The notes: generated by a model not told the origin, from the sequence alone. A DNA stretch of 64,000 nt from Arthrobacter sp. Soc17.1.1.1 (GCF_036867195.1 NZ_JBAJII010000001.1:1736001-1800000); one strand, 5' to 3'; counted from the first letter of the stretch, positions 9,201 through 16,538 are shown. A program made the numbers and translations.

Positions 9201-10378
9201 GAGTCCGACAGCTGGCGTGCCTGGTAGCCGGCCTTCTCCGCGAACCCGGGGAAGCCGCTGGAGGTGACTTCGCCGTCGTTGTACTTCCATGCGGCACCGA
9301 AGGCATAGATGGCCCCGATGCCCTCGTTGACCGCGAGGCCGAAGCCCTGCGACGGGTCGAGCCCGAGGGCCTGCACGAGCACCGGCGTCGTCGCGCCTTC
9401 GCCGAGGGCGACCTGGAAGGCCAGCACCCGGTCAAGGAGCGCCGAGACGCCCTCGACGGTCCCCAGCGCCCGCGCACGGGCCGCGGTGAACGCCGGGGCG
9501 AGGACCTGACCGAACTTCGCCGACACGTCCGCCGTCGCCGCGGACAGCTGCTTCTGGATGTTCGCGGTCGACGTCGACGTGCGGGCGAAGTCGCCCTGCG
9601 CGTCGGTGGTCTGCTCCATGATCAGTGCCTGCGCGGCGAGGGTCTTGTTCTGCGGAGTCAGCGCCTCTTTCGTGGTGCTGATCAGGCCCATCGAGAGGGC
9701 CTTCTGCCGCAAGGACGCGTCGTCGAGCATCACGCCGTAGGCGCGGATCGGCTCGGTCTCGCCGCGCAGCGCGGCGCCGATGGCCTCAATCGCCTGCTCC
9801 GGGCTGGTGCCCTTGAACGAGGCCATGTCGGACGCCAGCTGCGTCTGCTGGGTCGCGAAGTCCGCCAGCTCGTCACCGGACAGACCCGCAGCCTTGCCGT
9901 AGGTGCCGAAGGTGTTCGCGGCGTTGATGACCTGCTGCTTGGTCAGACCCATCTGCTTCGAGGCCGTCGCAGACTGGCTGATGATCTTCTGCATGCTGTC
10001 GCCGAAAACGACGCTGGCAGCAGCCGTCGAGTCCTCAAGCTCCGAGAAGGCCCCGACCGAAGTCTTCGCGAAGCCGGTGATCGCACCGGCGCTGAAGACA
10101 GCGAGCGCAGGGCCTACCGCGCTCTTGAGGGTCGAGGCGAACCCGCCTCCGAGCTTGGACCCAACCTTCTTGCCCGTGGCTTCCGCTTCGGCGGGAGCGG
10201 GCGCGAGTTCCTTGGACAGGTGCCCACGGAGACCACCGAAGAGCTTGGGGCCAAGGCGGCTGCCGGTGCGCTCAGCCCCACGCTCCACGTCGTCGAACTC
10301 GGAAAGGACGGACCGGCCGAGGCCCTTGGTCGTTGCGACGAGGTTGATGGCTCCTGTGCCGAGCTCGACAATGGGCAA
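6275..10378 (-). CDS. Tape measure protein with a zinc metalloprotease motif
   Basis: A 1367-residue protein; length in siphophages sets tail length. The N-terminal ~450 residues are an alpha-helical tape measure core. About 470-640 is strongly hydrophobic with several membrane-like helices, and about 640-930 carries Trp/Phe-rich amphipathic repeats typical of tape measures. Residues 1126-1136 read HEIGHAVGLGH, followed by SVMHP, which is the zinc-binding HExxHxxGxxH plus Met-turn of metzincin proteases. The start is TTG at 10378, five bases after AGGAGG; that site is part of a tight hairpin. The protease could process the protein itself or act on the host envelope during DNA entry. Confidence 0.92.
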   Translation of the reverse strand: MPIVELGTGAINLVATTKGLGRSVLSEFDDVERGAERTGSRLGPKLFGGLRGHLSKELAPAPAEAEATGKKVGSKLGGGFASTLKSAVGPALAVFSAGAITGFAKTSVGAFSELEDSTAAASVVFGDSMQKIISQSATASKQMGLTKQQVINAANTFGTYGKAAGLSGDELADFATQQTQLASDMASFKGTSPEQAIEAIGAALRGETEPIRAYGVMLDDASLRQKALSMGLISTTKEALTPQNKTLAAQALIMEQTTDAQGDFARTSTSTANIQKQLSAATADVSAKFGQVLAPAFTAARARALGTVEGVSALLDRVLAFQVALGEGATTPVLVQALGLDPSQGFGLAVNEGIGAIYAFGAAWKYNDGEVTSSGFPGFAEKAGYQARQLSDSLGNLWNVVAKGDFTGPIFGQQEDSAFADNLFKIRDAAKALTGGDFSQVQPLFSSIMAVARPAAPIMVEVGKAIGGLSGEIGGLVAGALPLAIPLLQGATSVMTYLSEHTNVLTGVIIALAAGYVTMRAATVAATVADLLRVPLLLTQATANRSLAAAIRAQTAAQTTNTTVGQAALGNRRATTAALAASTAATTATTAATGGLTVAQGIAAVATRALGFAVKALPFVGLLAILASAIAGIVLFFTETELGRQIVQNAWAGIQLAVGAVVSWFQISVVPIAQQVFGAIGTAASWLYTNVIQPAFAGIQAAAGWVVGAFQNALAVAQPVFSGIGTVLNAFWMLASKIFEIIVAVVTKILIPAFLSFWQDTIVPVFAAVGAIISSWWAMASAVFGLVVAFVRNTLGAIFVWFRDSIITPVFGFISGVIDTQIRGWTIIFQTVVDFFRRTLGPVFSWLYDNAIKPAMDSIGGVVSSVYDRTLKPIFDGIADIIQNKVPKAFELGVDAAGKWFKGLEDLAKAPIRFVVETVLNKGLIGNVNKIAEKVGVSPLPDIALPKGFNRGGIIPGRDPGKRDNVLTPMRSQEGVLVPEAARGLGHSTIHALNRAGNTGGEGAVRRVIEGMTGAAKQKMGLGAPQAGSEPFIWGGPQMAAKRAGAMNFHALGAFPMSMLQRAASAWQGLSGLGVNAVRHLGSGFGQNSIGVRHGGMANPAWIGYYSGQEVAIKPGGPNELATLVHEIGHAVGLGHNTGNTSVMHPYLGAGGGALWPTAYDQRNLQTIYGKPGSGGRTAGDGGDVGGGDGPGLLATILEPFKKIANGLIESIRTNFPGAGTFVDLAVGAGKEVVTMATKFLTDKIGGLKDIAADIWDGATKILGFGQMAPQSVFPTLYDNGGVLQPNGGRPQLIQNKTRKPELIHTPGQLAARDRFVAAEALAGAGDGDTYILQGPFYGNPQDIVDELQTKVRRQGTLNNLRKTVSV

Positions 10379-10407
10379 GAGGGCCTCCTACGGGTTAGGA
10401 GGCCCTC
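10379..10407 (-). promoter_or_regulatory. Hairpin covering the tape-measure ribosome site
   Basis: Arms 10379-10390 and 10396-10407 are a 12-bp perfect inverted repeat with a 5-base loop. In the leftward RNA the 3' arm contains AGGAGG, directly before the TTG start at 10378. The same design occurs at 395-440. It could lower tape-measure translation compared with the chaperone genes, or act as a weak terminator. Confidence 0.6.
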
Positions 10408-10418
10408 GGAGCCTCTAT

Positions 10419-11027
10419 TCAGTTGACGTGCTGCCAGGTGCGCCCATTGAGGATCGCGCTGATCGTCGACCGGGACACCCCATGGCGGGCGGCGAGCGCG
10501 GCCTGTGAGTGGCTGGTGTCGGCCCGGATGGCCCGGACGTCGACCTCGGTGAGTTTCGTGCGCGTACGGCCAGCCTCGGCCCGTTCATCGGCTTCAATGA
10601 CCGCTTCGAGCTCGCCGATGTCGTCCGGAGCCGTCCAGCCGAGCCATTCGAGCATTTCGCTCGTCGGCAGCGGCGCGTAGTCTTCCTTCTTCGGGCGGTG
10701 GCCCGGGCGGGGGAAGGGCTTCGGGCGGTTGCGGCCGGACTGACCGTCCTTGGTCTGGAACCAGACCAGGTAGGCGACGAGGTCAAGGACCTCGGCGGTC
10801 ACCATCATCTCGGGCGTCCAGATGCTGTCCTCGTCGATGACCGCCAGTCGGCGGTGCATCGCAGAGTCCTCGGGCAGGTGCCTGATGATGACGTAGAGGT
10901 CGCGCCAGTTGAACTTGCGACTGCCGACGTTCCGGAGGCGCAGTCCGCGGCCGATCAGCTCGTACTCGAGCGCCTCCAGCGCCTCGCCGCCCTCCTGGAT
11001 GAGCTCGGCGAGGCCTAGAGTTCCCCC
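10419..11027 (-). CDS. Tail assembly chaperone frameshift extension (gpT-like part of gpGT) with C-terminal HTH
   Basis: This 202-residue stretch has no good start of its own and continues the upstream chaperone after a -1 slip at GGGGGAA (11021-11027). gpG/gpGT pairs bind the tape measure during tail assembly in long-tailed phages. Near its start the -1 frame reads GTLGLAELIQEGGEALEALE. The last ~45 residues (10419-10560) form a helix-turn-helix resembling those attached to phage HNH endonucleases, ending NGRTWQHVN, which is unusual for a chaperone. Confidence 0.8.
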   Translation of the reverse strand, partial: GGTLGLAELIQEGGEALEALEYELIGRGLRLRNVGSRKFNWRDLYVIIRHLPEDSAMHRRLAVIDEDSIWTPEMMVTAEVLDLVAYLVWFQTKDGQSGRNRPKPFPRPGHRPKKEDYAPLPTSEMLEWLGWTAPDDIGELEAVIEADERAEAGRTRTKLTEVDVRAIRADTSHSQAALAARHGVSRSTISAILNGRTWQHVN

Positions 11028-11344
11028 AGCGAGATGGCGGACTCCTCCTGCCACTGCTCGAGGAATTCAAGGACCTCGCCGATCGTGAGCTCGTCGAACG
11101 TCTCGACATCCTCGGGAGAGAGGATCTCGGCGACGATGCGGTCCTGCACCTCCTCTTCGGGGATGGTCCGGAACTCCTTGGCGAGCTTGTACGGCAGGTT
11201 CTCGACGTACTTGGCGCGCAACACCGCGCCGTCATCCGTCGTGTATTCGAAGCGGTCGTTCTTGTGGTGGCGGGGCTTCTTGTTGTCCTCGGGGGTCTTC
11301 GCGCCGGCTGCCTTGGCTGCTTCTGCGGTGTTGGTCTGTGCCAT
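11015..11344 (-). CDS. Tail assembly chaperone (gpG-like)
   Basis: A 109-residue acidic protein starting MAQTNTAEAAKAAGAKTPE. It lies between the major tail protein and the tape measure, the fixed position of gpG chaperones. The last codons contain the slippery site that yields the longer gpGT form. The C-terminal half has an LPYKLAKEF and an EEEVQDRI segment, typical small acidic helices. A ribosome-like purine stretch lies just upstream, in a GT-rich spacer. Confidence 0.85.
   Translation of the reverse strand: MAQTNTAEAAKAAGAKTPEDNKKPRHHKNDRFEYTTDDGAVLRAKYVENLPYKLAKEFRTIPEEEVQDRIVAEILSPEDVETFDELTIGEVLEFLEQWQEESAISLGEL
11021..11027 (-). promoter_or_regulatory. Programmed -1 frameshift site
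   Basis: The leftward mRNA reads G GGG GAA in the chaperone frame, four codons before its TAG stop (codons CTG GGG GAA CTC TAG). This is a standard X XXY YYZ-type slippery heptamer known from tail assembly chaperones. The -1 frame stays open for 202 more codons. Confidence 0.85.
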
Positions 11345-11593
11345 GGTGGGTTCTTCTTCCTGCTGGTGGGATTCTGGCGCCCTGGAGGGCTGGTGGTGGG
11401 CTTCTGGTGGTGCTGGTGGGTGGCGGCGCGGGGAAGCCCACCATGGAAAAGCCCGCGCCGCCGGTCTGCTTGCTGCCCTGCCGCTCTGAGGGCGCTACCC
11501 TCTGGCCCCTCAGCCGGTGCTACCGGCCAGGAGTTGCCAAGACGAGTCCTTCCCCGGCCCGCCGGCGGCGAACAGGGAAGTAAGCAGGAGTCG
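11345..11593. other. Spacer between major tail protein and chaperone, with stem-loops
   Basis: About 250 bases without a convincing gene. It contains repeated CTGGTGGTG-like units and a 9-bp inverted repeat (GGTGGGCTT near 11395, AAGCCCACC near 11435). A shorter hairpin GCCGGT-GCT-ACCGGC lies near 11515. A partial terminator after the heavily expressed tail gene is plausible. Confidence 0.5.
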
Positions 11594-12168
11594 CTATGCG
11601 GCGGTGAACTTGCCGTCGTCGTAGTAGCGGTAGACCTTGATGCCGGACTCGTCCTTGTAGGCCGAAACCTGCAGTTGAACATGTTGAGGCCGCCGACGAC
11701 GAACGGGGTCTCCTCGATCGTCGTGAGCTTGCCGTTCGGCACGAGGATGCGCATCTTCTTCTCGACGTAGCGCATGTCGAATCCGTACGCGGCGAAGGGC
11801 AGCTGCGCGCCGTCCTCGATCACGGAGTAGAGCTTGCCGCGGGTTGCCGTGGCCGCAGTGACGGTCACGTTTGCGTCGCCGAAGACCGTCTTCAGGACGT
11901 CTTCGTTGAACACCTCGAGCAGCGGGAACGTGAACGAGGACGAGTGGTCCGTCTGGAGATCAGCGACAGTGTCGCCGGCCCAGTCGCGGATGCTCTCGAG
12001 GTTTCGCTCACCCGCCGGGGCGAGGCCGTCCTCGCCGACGAGGCCGAGGCGCTTCCACGCGGCGACGAACGCCGTGGTGGCGTCGACGGGCAGCGCGGAC
12101 CCGATCGGGGCGCGCAGCACTCCGCCGGTGGCCGCCGGGCCGCCAGCGGTCAGATTACGTACATCCAT
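11594..12168 (-). pseudogene. Major tail protein, apparent 1-base frameshift near the C-terminus
   Basis: From ATG at 12168 the frame reads a 164-residue tail-tube-like protein (MDVRNLTAGGPAATGG...). Near 11674-11676 one base appears to be missing. The original frame then becomes an Arg/Ser/Thr-rich nonsense run extending to 10783, while the neighbouring frame continues sensibly (LQVSAYKDESGIKVYRYYDD) and stops at 11594. Restoring one C (AAC CTG) gives a 191-residue protein of normal length for this family. No slippery sequence is at the site. This is either a sequencing error or a real inactivating mutation; if real, the prophage could not build normal tails. Confidence 0.82.
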
Positions 12169-12222
12169 GATTCCTCCAAGGGAAATAGGGGTGGCCCGGA
12201 GAGCCGATGGGGTGGGGTGTGG

Positions 12223-12495
12223 CTACTGGCCGGTGTTGGTGGACAGGGTGACCACCGGGGCGTCGCTGGCCGGGGATGGGGTGCCGTCGTCGGCGTTCTT
12301 CCTGCGGGTCTCGGCGGCCTTCTTCGCGGCCTCCGAGCGTTTGGTCTTCTCGGCCTCCTCAGCTGCCGCTTTCTCGGCGGCCACGGCGGGGTCCTCGGTC
12401 AGCCAGCCGGCCTTCTCGTGGGCTTCGATGTCGGCCTGGTCCTCGCGGACGCGGGTTACGCCGGCGAGGTTCGGGTGATACAGGGTGGTGCTCAT
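12223..12495 (-). CDS. Small helical protein between neck and tail tube genes
   Basis: A 90-residue protein. After MSTTLYHPNLAGVTRVRED comes an alanine/lysine/glutamate-rich helix (about 38-66, likely coiled coil) and a Ser/Pro/Asp-rich tail. Similar short proteins with a phage-specific N-terminal 30 residues lie beside major tail genes in many actinophages. Function unknown. Confidence 0.7.
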   Translation of the reverse strand: MSTTLYHPNLAGVTRVREDQADIEAHEKAGWLTEDPAVAAEKAAAEEAEKTKRSEAAKKAAETRRKNADDGTPSPASDAPVVTLSTNTGQ

Positions 12496-12504
12496 GCTGA
12501 TCTC

Positions 12505-12912
12505 CTAGATCGTGTCGATGTAGCTCATGTCGATTTCGGTGGTGAAGGTGAACCGTGAGTGCGCGGTGTCTGGGTCTGGTAGGTCCGCGGGGAGGGCGAA
12601 GTCGCCTACGGCTCCGATGTGAACGCCCTCAACAACGGAGTTTTCGAGGCTGTGGATGATCGAGTAGGTTGCTTCGACCAGCTCGACGGCTCGTGCCGAA
12701 TTTCCAGCCCATGCCTCGATGGCGAAGGTTCGGGAGACGGTGATTTTGTTCTTCCGGTTCCCACCTATGAGCAGGATTCGGATGAACTCTGGCGGGAGGT
12801 CTCGTGGTCGCTGCGTGGACACAGGGATAGGAACTTTGAACCATGCGAGGAGACGCGCGAGGATGATCCTCCGCAGGAGTGCCGGCGCGTCCCCGAAGAG
12901 AGGTTCCGTCAT
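12505..12912 (-). CDS. Tail terminator-like protein
   Basis: A 135-residue protein in the neck region just before the tail tube gene. The pattern (N-terminal helix, then beta strands TVSRTFAIEAWAG and the final FTFTTEIDM) is typical of tail completion/terminator proteins that cap the tube at the head side. The ATG overlaps the stop of the upstream gene. Assigned mainly by synteny. Confidence 0.7.
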   Translation of the reverse strand: MTEPLFGDAPALLRRIILARLLAWFKVPIPVSTQRPRDLPPEFIRILLIGGNRKNKITVSRTFAIEAWAGNSARAVELVEATYSIIHSLENSVVEGVHIGAVGDFALPADLPDPDTAHSRFTFTTEIDMSYIDTI

Positions 12913-13157
12913 CAGCGCCGCCCGGCGTCGAGCGCTCGGGTGAGAGCTCGTTCCTTGGCCTCTCGGCGCTTGGCTGCCGGTGTCTGCGCGGTGACGGACA
13001 CCCGGGTCCGATTTCTGCCGATGTACGTCGAGACCTCCATGCCGGGCCCTGCCGCTGCGGCGATGTTGCGGCCGCGGCGTTCGAGATCCTTGACGACCTC
13101 CGGGCTGGTCCGGAGCTTCCGGAAGCCCTCGAGGTTCAGCTTGATCTTCTGCGCCAT
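12912..13157 (-). CDS. HK97 gp10-like neck protein
   Basis: An 81-residue basic protein starting MAQKIKLNLEGFRKLRTSPE. The start LNLEGFRKLRTSPEV followed by a helix and a GMEVSTYIGRNRTRVSV strand pair is the standard layout of short HK97-gp10-type proteins in actinophages. It lies between the stopper and tail terminator genes. The ATG at 13157 overlaps the upstream stop. Confidence 0.75.
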   Translation of the reverse strand: MAQKIKLNLEGFRKLRTSPEVVKDLERRGRNIAAAAGPGMEVSTYIGRNRTRVSVTAQTPAAKRREAKERALTRALDAGRR

Positions 13158-13516
13158 CAACCGGTCACCTTCCTCAGTTCCACCACGGATACGACCTCCC
13201 GGCCGTCCGGGTGCCGCCACTTCGCCGGTTCGCCCTCGACCGTGTAGGTGCCGCCGCGCGCCTCGACCTTGTCCAGGTGCGTGAACGGCATGCCGAAGGG
13301 CCCGTAGATCTTCGGCTCGACGACGACGCGCGATCCGCCCGGTTCACGTGGCTCGGAGGAGGAGCCGGGGTCGAAGACGAAGATGCCAACGTCCTCGGGT
13401 GCGCCCCAGCCCGCGATCTCGTTCCCGTGCCCGTCAAGGACCGGATTGCCCTCCTCGTCCGTCTGGCCGCCGAGGTGCGGGAGCCGGTGCACCGTCTCGC
13501 TGATCTCGCGAGTCAT
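13157..13516 (-). CDS. Head-to-tail stopper-like protein
   Basis: A 119-residue protein from ATG at 13516, overlapping the upstream connector by four bases. The sequence includes GWGAPEDVGIFVFDPGSSSE and a final beta segment with TVEGEPAKWRHPDG, resembling head closure proteins that plug the connector. Assigned from order (connector, stopper, gp10-like, terminator). Confidence 0.72.
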   Translation of the reverse strand: MTREISETVHRLPHLGGQTDEEGNPVLDGHGNEIAGWGAPEDVGIFVFDPGSSSEPREPGGSRVVVEPKIYGPFGMPFTHLDKVEARGGTYTVEGEPAKWRHPDGREVVSVVELRKVTG

Positions 13517-13902
13517 CGATACCCCGACCGAACCCGGAACGACCGGATGCGCTGCCGCGAGCGCTTTCTCCGGAGTCCTGTGAGGTCTTCCTCCGAGATG
13601 TAGACGAACCCCGAGGACACCGCTGCGTCGATGGTCTTGGAGTCCGTCACCGGTCCGGTCGTGGTGCTGATCTGCCGCACCGCTTCCGGGTTCTGGAGGA
13701 CCCGCTTCACGGCGTTGACGACGGCGATTTTCGCCGCGTCCGCCAGCAGCCCAGCCTCGGCCACCATGGCGTCCACGTTGGGCACTCGGAGCCGGAGCTT
13801 CGTTGATGCCTCGCTGAGGAGCCACTCGATGACCTGTTCCTCCCGCACCGAAAGAGGCCCCCATGCCTCGATCACGTTGTCCTTCGTCGCAATCTCGGGC
13901 AT
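13513..13902 (-). CDS. Head-tail connector (adaptor) protein
   Basis: A 129-residue mainly helical protein starting MPEIATKDNVIEAWGPLSVRE. It lies directly after the capsid-side genes and before the stopper, where siphophages encode the gp15/gp6-type adaptor. Its C-terminus is arginine-rich (LRRKRSRQRIRSFRVRSGYR), possibly contacting DNA in the neck channel. Confidence 0.75.
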   Translation of the reverse strand: MPEIATKDNVIEAWGPLSVREEQVIEWLLSEASTKLRLRVPNVDAMVAEAGLLADAAKIAVVNAVKRVLQNPEAVRQISTTTGPVTDSKTIDAAVSSGFVYISEEDLTGLRRKRSRQRIRSFRVRSGYR

Positions 13903-13917
13903 GAGAGCCTCCTTCAG

Positions 13918-14340
13918 TCACTCGGTGGGGATGCCGGCTTCGGCGAGCGCGTCGATGATGTCGGATGCCTTAGCGTCCGCGTCGACCTCGAAGCCCTTGG
14001 AAGCGGCGTAGGCGGCCCAGGCTGTGGCGCTGGAGCCCTTGCCGCCCTTGGGTGGGATGGGCACCTCGGAGGGGCCCTGCGTGCCGCTCTCGTCGTCTCC
14101 GGACCCGGTGCCCGACCCGTCGGAGCTACCAGTGGAGCCGCCCGTGTCGCCCGCACCCGTGTCTGAGCCGCCAGCGCCGGAGCCTGTCGGCTCCTCCTGC
14201 GCCTCCGCAGGAGGGGTTGCCCAGACGGCCGGGTTGGTGACGAGCTTTGCCGCCCAGCCCGGGATGGTGTCGTCCGGTCCGAAGGCCTTGGACTCACCGT
14301 CCCGGTGCACGTGCACGAAGGTGTTCAGCTTCCCGGTCAT
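13918..14340 (-). CDS. Head-neck protein with Gly/Ser linker and C-terminal helical domain
   Basis: A 140-residue protein. Residues 1-45 form a small domain (TFVHVHRDGESKAFGPDD), residues about 46-95 are a low-complexity G/S/D/T linker, and the last ~40 (ATAWAAYAASKGFEVDADAK...DALAEAG) resemble a small HeH/SAP-like helical module. It overlaps the capsid gene stop by four bases. Actinophage genomes often have such a linker protein here; function not known. Confidence 0.72.
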   Translation of the reverse strand: MTGKLNTFVHVHRDGESKAFGPDDTIPGWAAKLVTNPAVWATPPAEAQEEPTGSGAGGSDTGAGDTGGSTGSSDGSGTGSGDDESGTQGPSEVPIPPKGGKGSSATAWAAYAASKGFEVDADAKASDIIDALAEAGIPTE

Positions 14341-15383
14341 GCGGCGTTACGCACCTTCGCGACGAAGAGCCGCTTGGCATCCGTGAGGATGGGCAGTGCG
14401 ACGGCGTCCACGAAGGTGAACTCGCGGTACGGCGGACCGTCCTTCTCGGTGACGCCGACGATGCCAGCGGCTTCCTCGAACGCGAAGTCGACCTTCGAGG
14501 AGTCGACCAGCTCCAGCGCCGTGGCGGTGACGCCGAATGCGGTGTAGCCGAGTTCGCTGAGGTCCGCCGGCGTGAGCATCACGCGGTCGTCGGGGACCGT
14601 CGGGGTCACGACGCCGTCGACGTCGAACCGCGCCACGTCCTGAAGGACGACGGGAGCGAGGTTCTCCGAGTCCATGAGGTCGTTGAGCTCGTTGAACGTC
14701 ACGCGGGTCTTGCCGGTCTGCGCGCCGTGGACCGCGTTGACGATCTGCTTGTTGCGCTGCAGCAGACGCAGGACGCCCTCCGTGGTGCGCTGGGCGCCGG
14801 CGCGAGTGCCATTGGTGCGCCGGTACTCGTCGTTCCAAGCGATCATGTCGTCGAGCGCCTGCGCCGTCTCCGTGTCGGACCAGAGGATGGCCGCGTTGAC
14901 GATGTGATTGGCGGGTACACCGAAGTCGTACTCGCCGTTCACGCCGTTCTCGTTGATGGTGATCTTGCCGTCGGTCAGCAGATCGCCCCAAGCAAGCTCG
15001 AGGCGGTTCTGGACCTCGCGGGTCAGCTGCTCGCCGTCGTTGTAGGTGGCGTTTGCGAGGGCCTCGGAGCGGGTGCCGCCGGTGCGGGCGAACTCGAGCT
15101 TGAGGCGCTCGTACTCGCCCTGGCTCAGCGAAGTGGAAAGCGGGATGAGCGGCACGCGCTTGTCGGAGCCGCCGTCGCGCTGCGAGACGGTGATCCGGCC
15201 GTCGAAGGTACGGAACTTCGCTGCGCGGTTCGTGCGCAGGACCTCCGCGAAGTCGACTGTGTTCGTGTCGAGGTTGCGGACGGGGAATGCGTTGAGGAAC
15301 GCGAGGTTGGCGGGCACGGGGACCTCCCGGATGAAGACCGTGAGGTCGACCGGGGGTACCGGGGCTTCGTAGAAAATGGCCAT
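14337..15383 (-). CDS. Major capsid protein (lambda E family)
   Basis: A 348-residue protein starting MAIFYEAPVPPVDLTVFIRE. The pattern FRTFDGRITVSQRD, the VPLIPLSTSLSQGEYERL segment and the C-terminal FEEAAGIVGVTEKDGPPYRE match the phage lambda gpE-type coat family with the HK97 fold. Order scaffold, decoration protein, capsid agrees. It forms the icosahedral shell. Confidence 0.9.
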   Translation of the reverse strand: MAIFYEAPVPPVDLTVFIREVPVPANLAFLNAFPVRNLDTNTVDFAEVLRTNRAAKFRTFDGRITVSQRDGGSDKRVPLIPLSTSLSQGEYERLKLEFARTGGTRSEALANATYNDGEQLTREVQNRLELAWGDLLTDGKITINENGVNGEYDFGVPANHIVNAAILWSDTETAQALDDMIAWNDEYRRTNGTRAGAQRTTEGVLRLLQRNKQIVNAVHGAQTGKTRVTFNELNDLMDSENLAPVVLQDVARFDVDGVVTPTVPDDRVMLTPADLSELGYTAFGVTATALELVDSSKVDFAFEEAAGIVGVTEKDGPPYREFTFVDAVALPILTDAKRLFVAKVRNAA

Positions 15384-15392
15384 GGGGTACTC

Positions 15393-15800
15393 CTAGAGTC
15401 CGAAGTGGATGAGGTTAAGGTCCGTGCGTGCCGCTGCGTCGAGCGATCCTGCGCCGGCCTTGATGGGCAGGCGTGCCGGGTTGACGAAGCCATGCACAAC
15501 GCCGGCACCGCCGACGCGTCCCGTTTCCGCGCGAGCGGGGAGCGAGCCGAAGAGGATGCACTTGGCGTCCTGGCGTCCGTCGGTCGCCGTGTTGTCGTAG
15601 GGCCCGAAGAGCCCGCTTGCCGCCTTGCCGAGGACGATGCCGGAAGGGATCGTGCCGTTCGGGAAGTGCGCAGCCTTGCTGAACAGGGCGAGATCGAGGG
15701 TGATCGAGGGCGTGGTGCCGGGATCGGTGCCGTGCGGGCCGACGAGCCACGAGCGGTCCTCGGCCTGGTGGGTGGTGGTGGTGACGCCGAATTCAGTCAT
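15393..15800 (-). CDS. Head decoration protein
   Basis: A 135-residue protein between scaffold and major capsid. The TDPGTTPSITLDLALFSKA and GIVLGKAASGLFGPYD segments match lambda gpD-type head decoration proteins of actinophages, which bind the expanded shell at three-fold axes. Length is normal for the family. Confidence 0.85.
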   Translation of the reverse strand: MTEFGVTTTTHQAEDRSWLVGPHGTDPGTTPSITLDLALFSKAAHFPNGTIPSGIVLGKAASGLFGPYDNTATDGRQDAKCILFGSLPARAETGRVGGAGVVHGFVNPARLPIKAGAGSLDAAARTDLNLIHFGL

Positions 15801-15824
15801 GATCCGGTCCTTTCATGGGAGTGG

Positions 15825-16538
15825 TTAGTCCTTCTTCTTGAAGCGGCGTGCCGCCTCTGCCCGGCCTGCTTCGCCGGGCGTGGATGATGCCTGCTCACGG
15901 CGACCCTGCCCCGTGTGGGGGAATCGCTGCTTCTCCTGCTTCGAGGACTCCGAGGAGTGCTCTTCGACCCACTTCTTGATGTCGTCGGTCTTGGCCTTGT
16001 CACCGTCGATGAACTCCGCGAGGTTCAGCCCGAGCATGGCGCCCGGGTCCACGGCGCGTCCTGTGAGCGCCTTCTCGAAGGCGTTGCGGACGCGTTCCTG
16101 ACCGAGGACGGATCGAACTTCAGCACGTCCCGCTTCCTTGGCCGCTTCGACGGCGCGTTCCTGCTCCGTGAGGCTCTTGGTTCGGTTGTCCTCGATGTCC
16201 TTCTTGAGCTGGCGTGCCTGCTCAGGGGTGAGGTCCCCGTAGGCCTTGACCCGGTCTTCGTGCTTGCGCGCCTGGTGACGCCAATAGGCCGACTGTTCCT
16301 CCGGCTTCATGTCCTTGACGGACGTGTTGGCCGGGAAGCCAGTGTCGGTATCGCCGCCGGTGCCGGCGCCGTTGTCGCCACCTGCGCCGGTTCCGGTTCC
16401 GCTGTTGTCGCCGCCGGTGCCATCGCCGTTGTCCATGCGGGCGTCGCCGAAGGCCGCTCGGCGGAGAGCGAAGAGCCTGGTCAGCGCTCCGGGCTCGTGC
16501 AGGTTCAGCCCGTGGGGCTGCAGGGTGTTCGTGAGCAT
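15825..16538 (-). CDS. Scaffolding protein
   Basis: A 237-residue protein from ATG at 16538 with a GGGAGG ribosome site. A glycine/asparagine/threonine-rich N-terminal section (about 35-75) precedes a long charged helical region (about 85-200) with EEQSAYWRHQARKHEDRVK, typical of phage scaffolds that line the procapsid. The C-terminus is basic. Position just upstream of decoration and capsid genes supports the call. Confidence 0.8.
   Translation of the reverse strand: MLTNTLQPHGLNLHEPGALTRLFALRRAAFGDARMDNGDGTGGDNSGTGTGAGGDNGAGTGGDTDTGFPANTSVKDMKPEEQSAYWRHQARKHEDRVKAYGDLTPEQARQLKKDIEDNRTKSLTEQERAVEAAKEAGRAEVRSVLGQERVRNAFEKALTGRAVDPGAMLGLNLAEFIDGDKAKTDDIKKWVEEHSSESSKQEKQRFPHTGQGRREQASSTPGEAGRAEAARRFKKKD

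Noticed and set aside
6464..10426. 1320-codon open frame on the plus strand
   Set aside because: It is the mirror of the tape measure gene. High GC at third positions keeps the opposite frame open; the product is Arg/Gly/Asp/Glu-rich and has no recognisable domain.
10783..12168. A 461-residue continuous gene starting at the tail protein ATG
   Set aside because: After residue 164 the text turns into Arg/Ser/Thr-rich frameshift nonsense and overlaps the chaperone gene; the sensible C-terminus lies in another frame.
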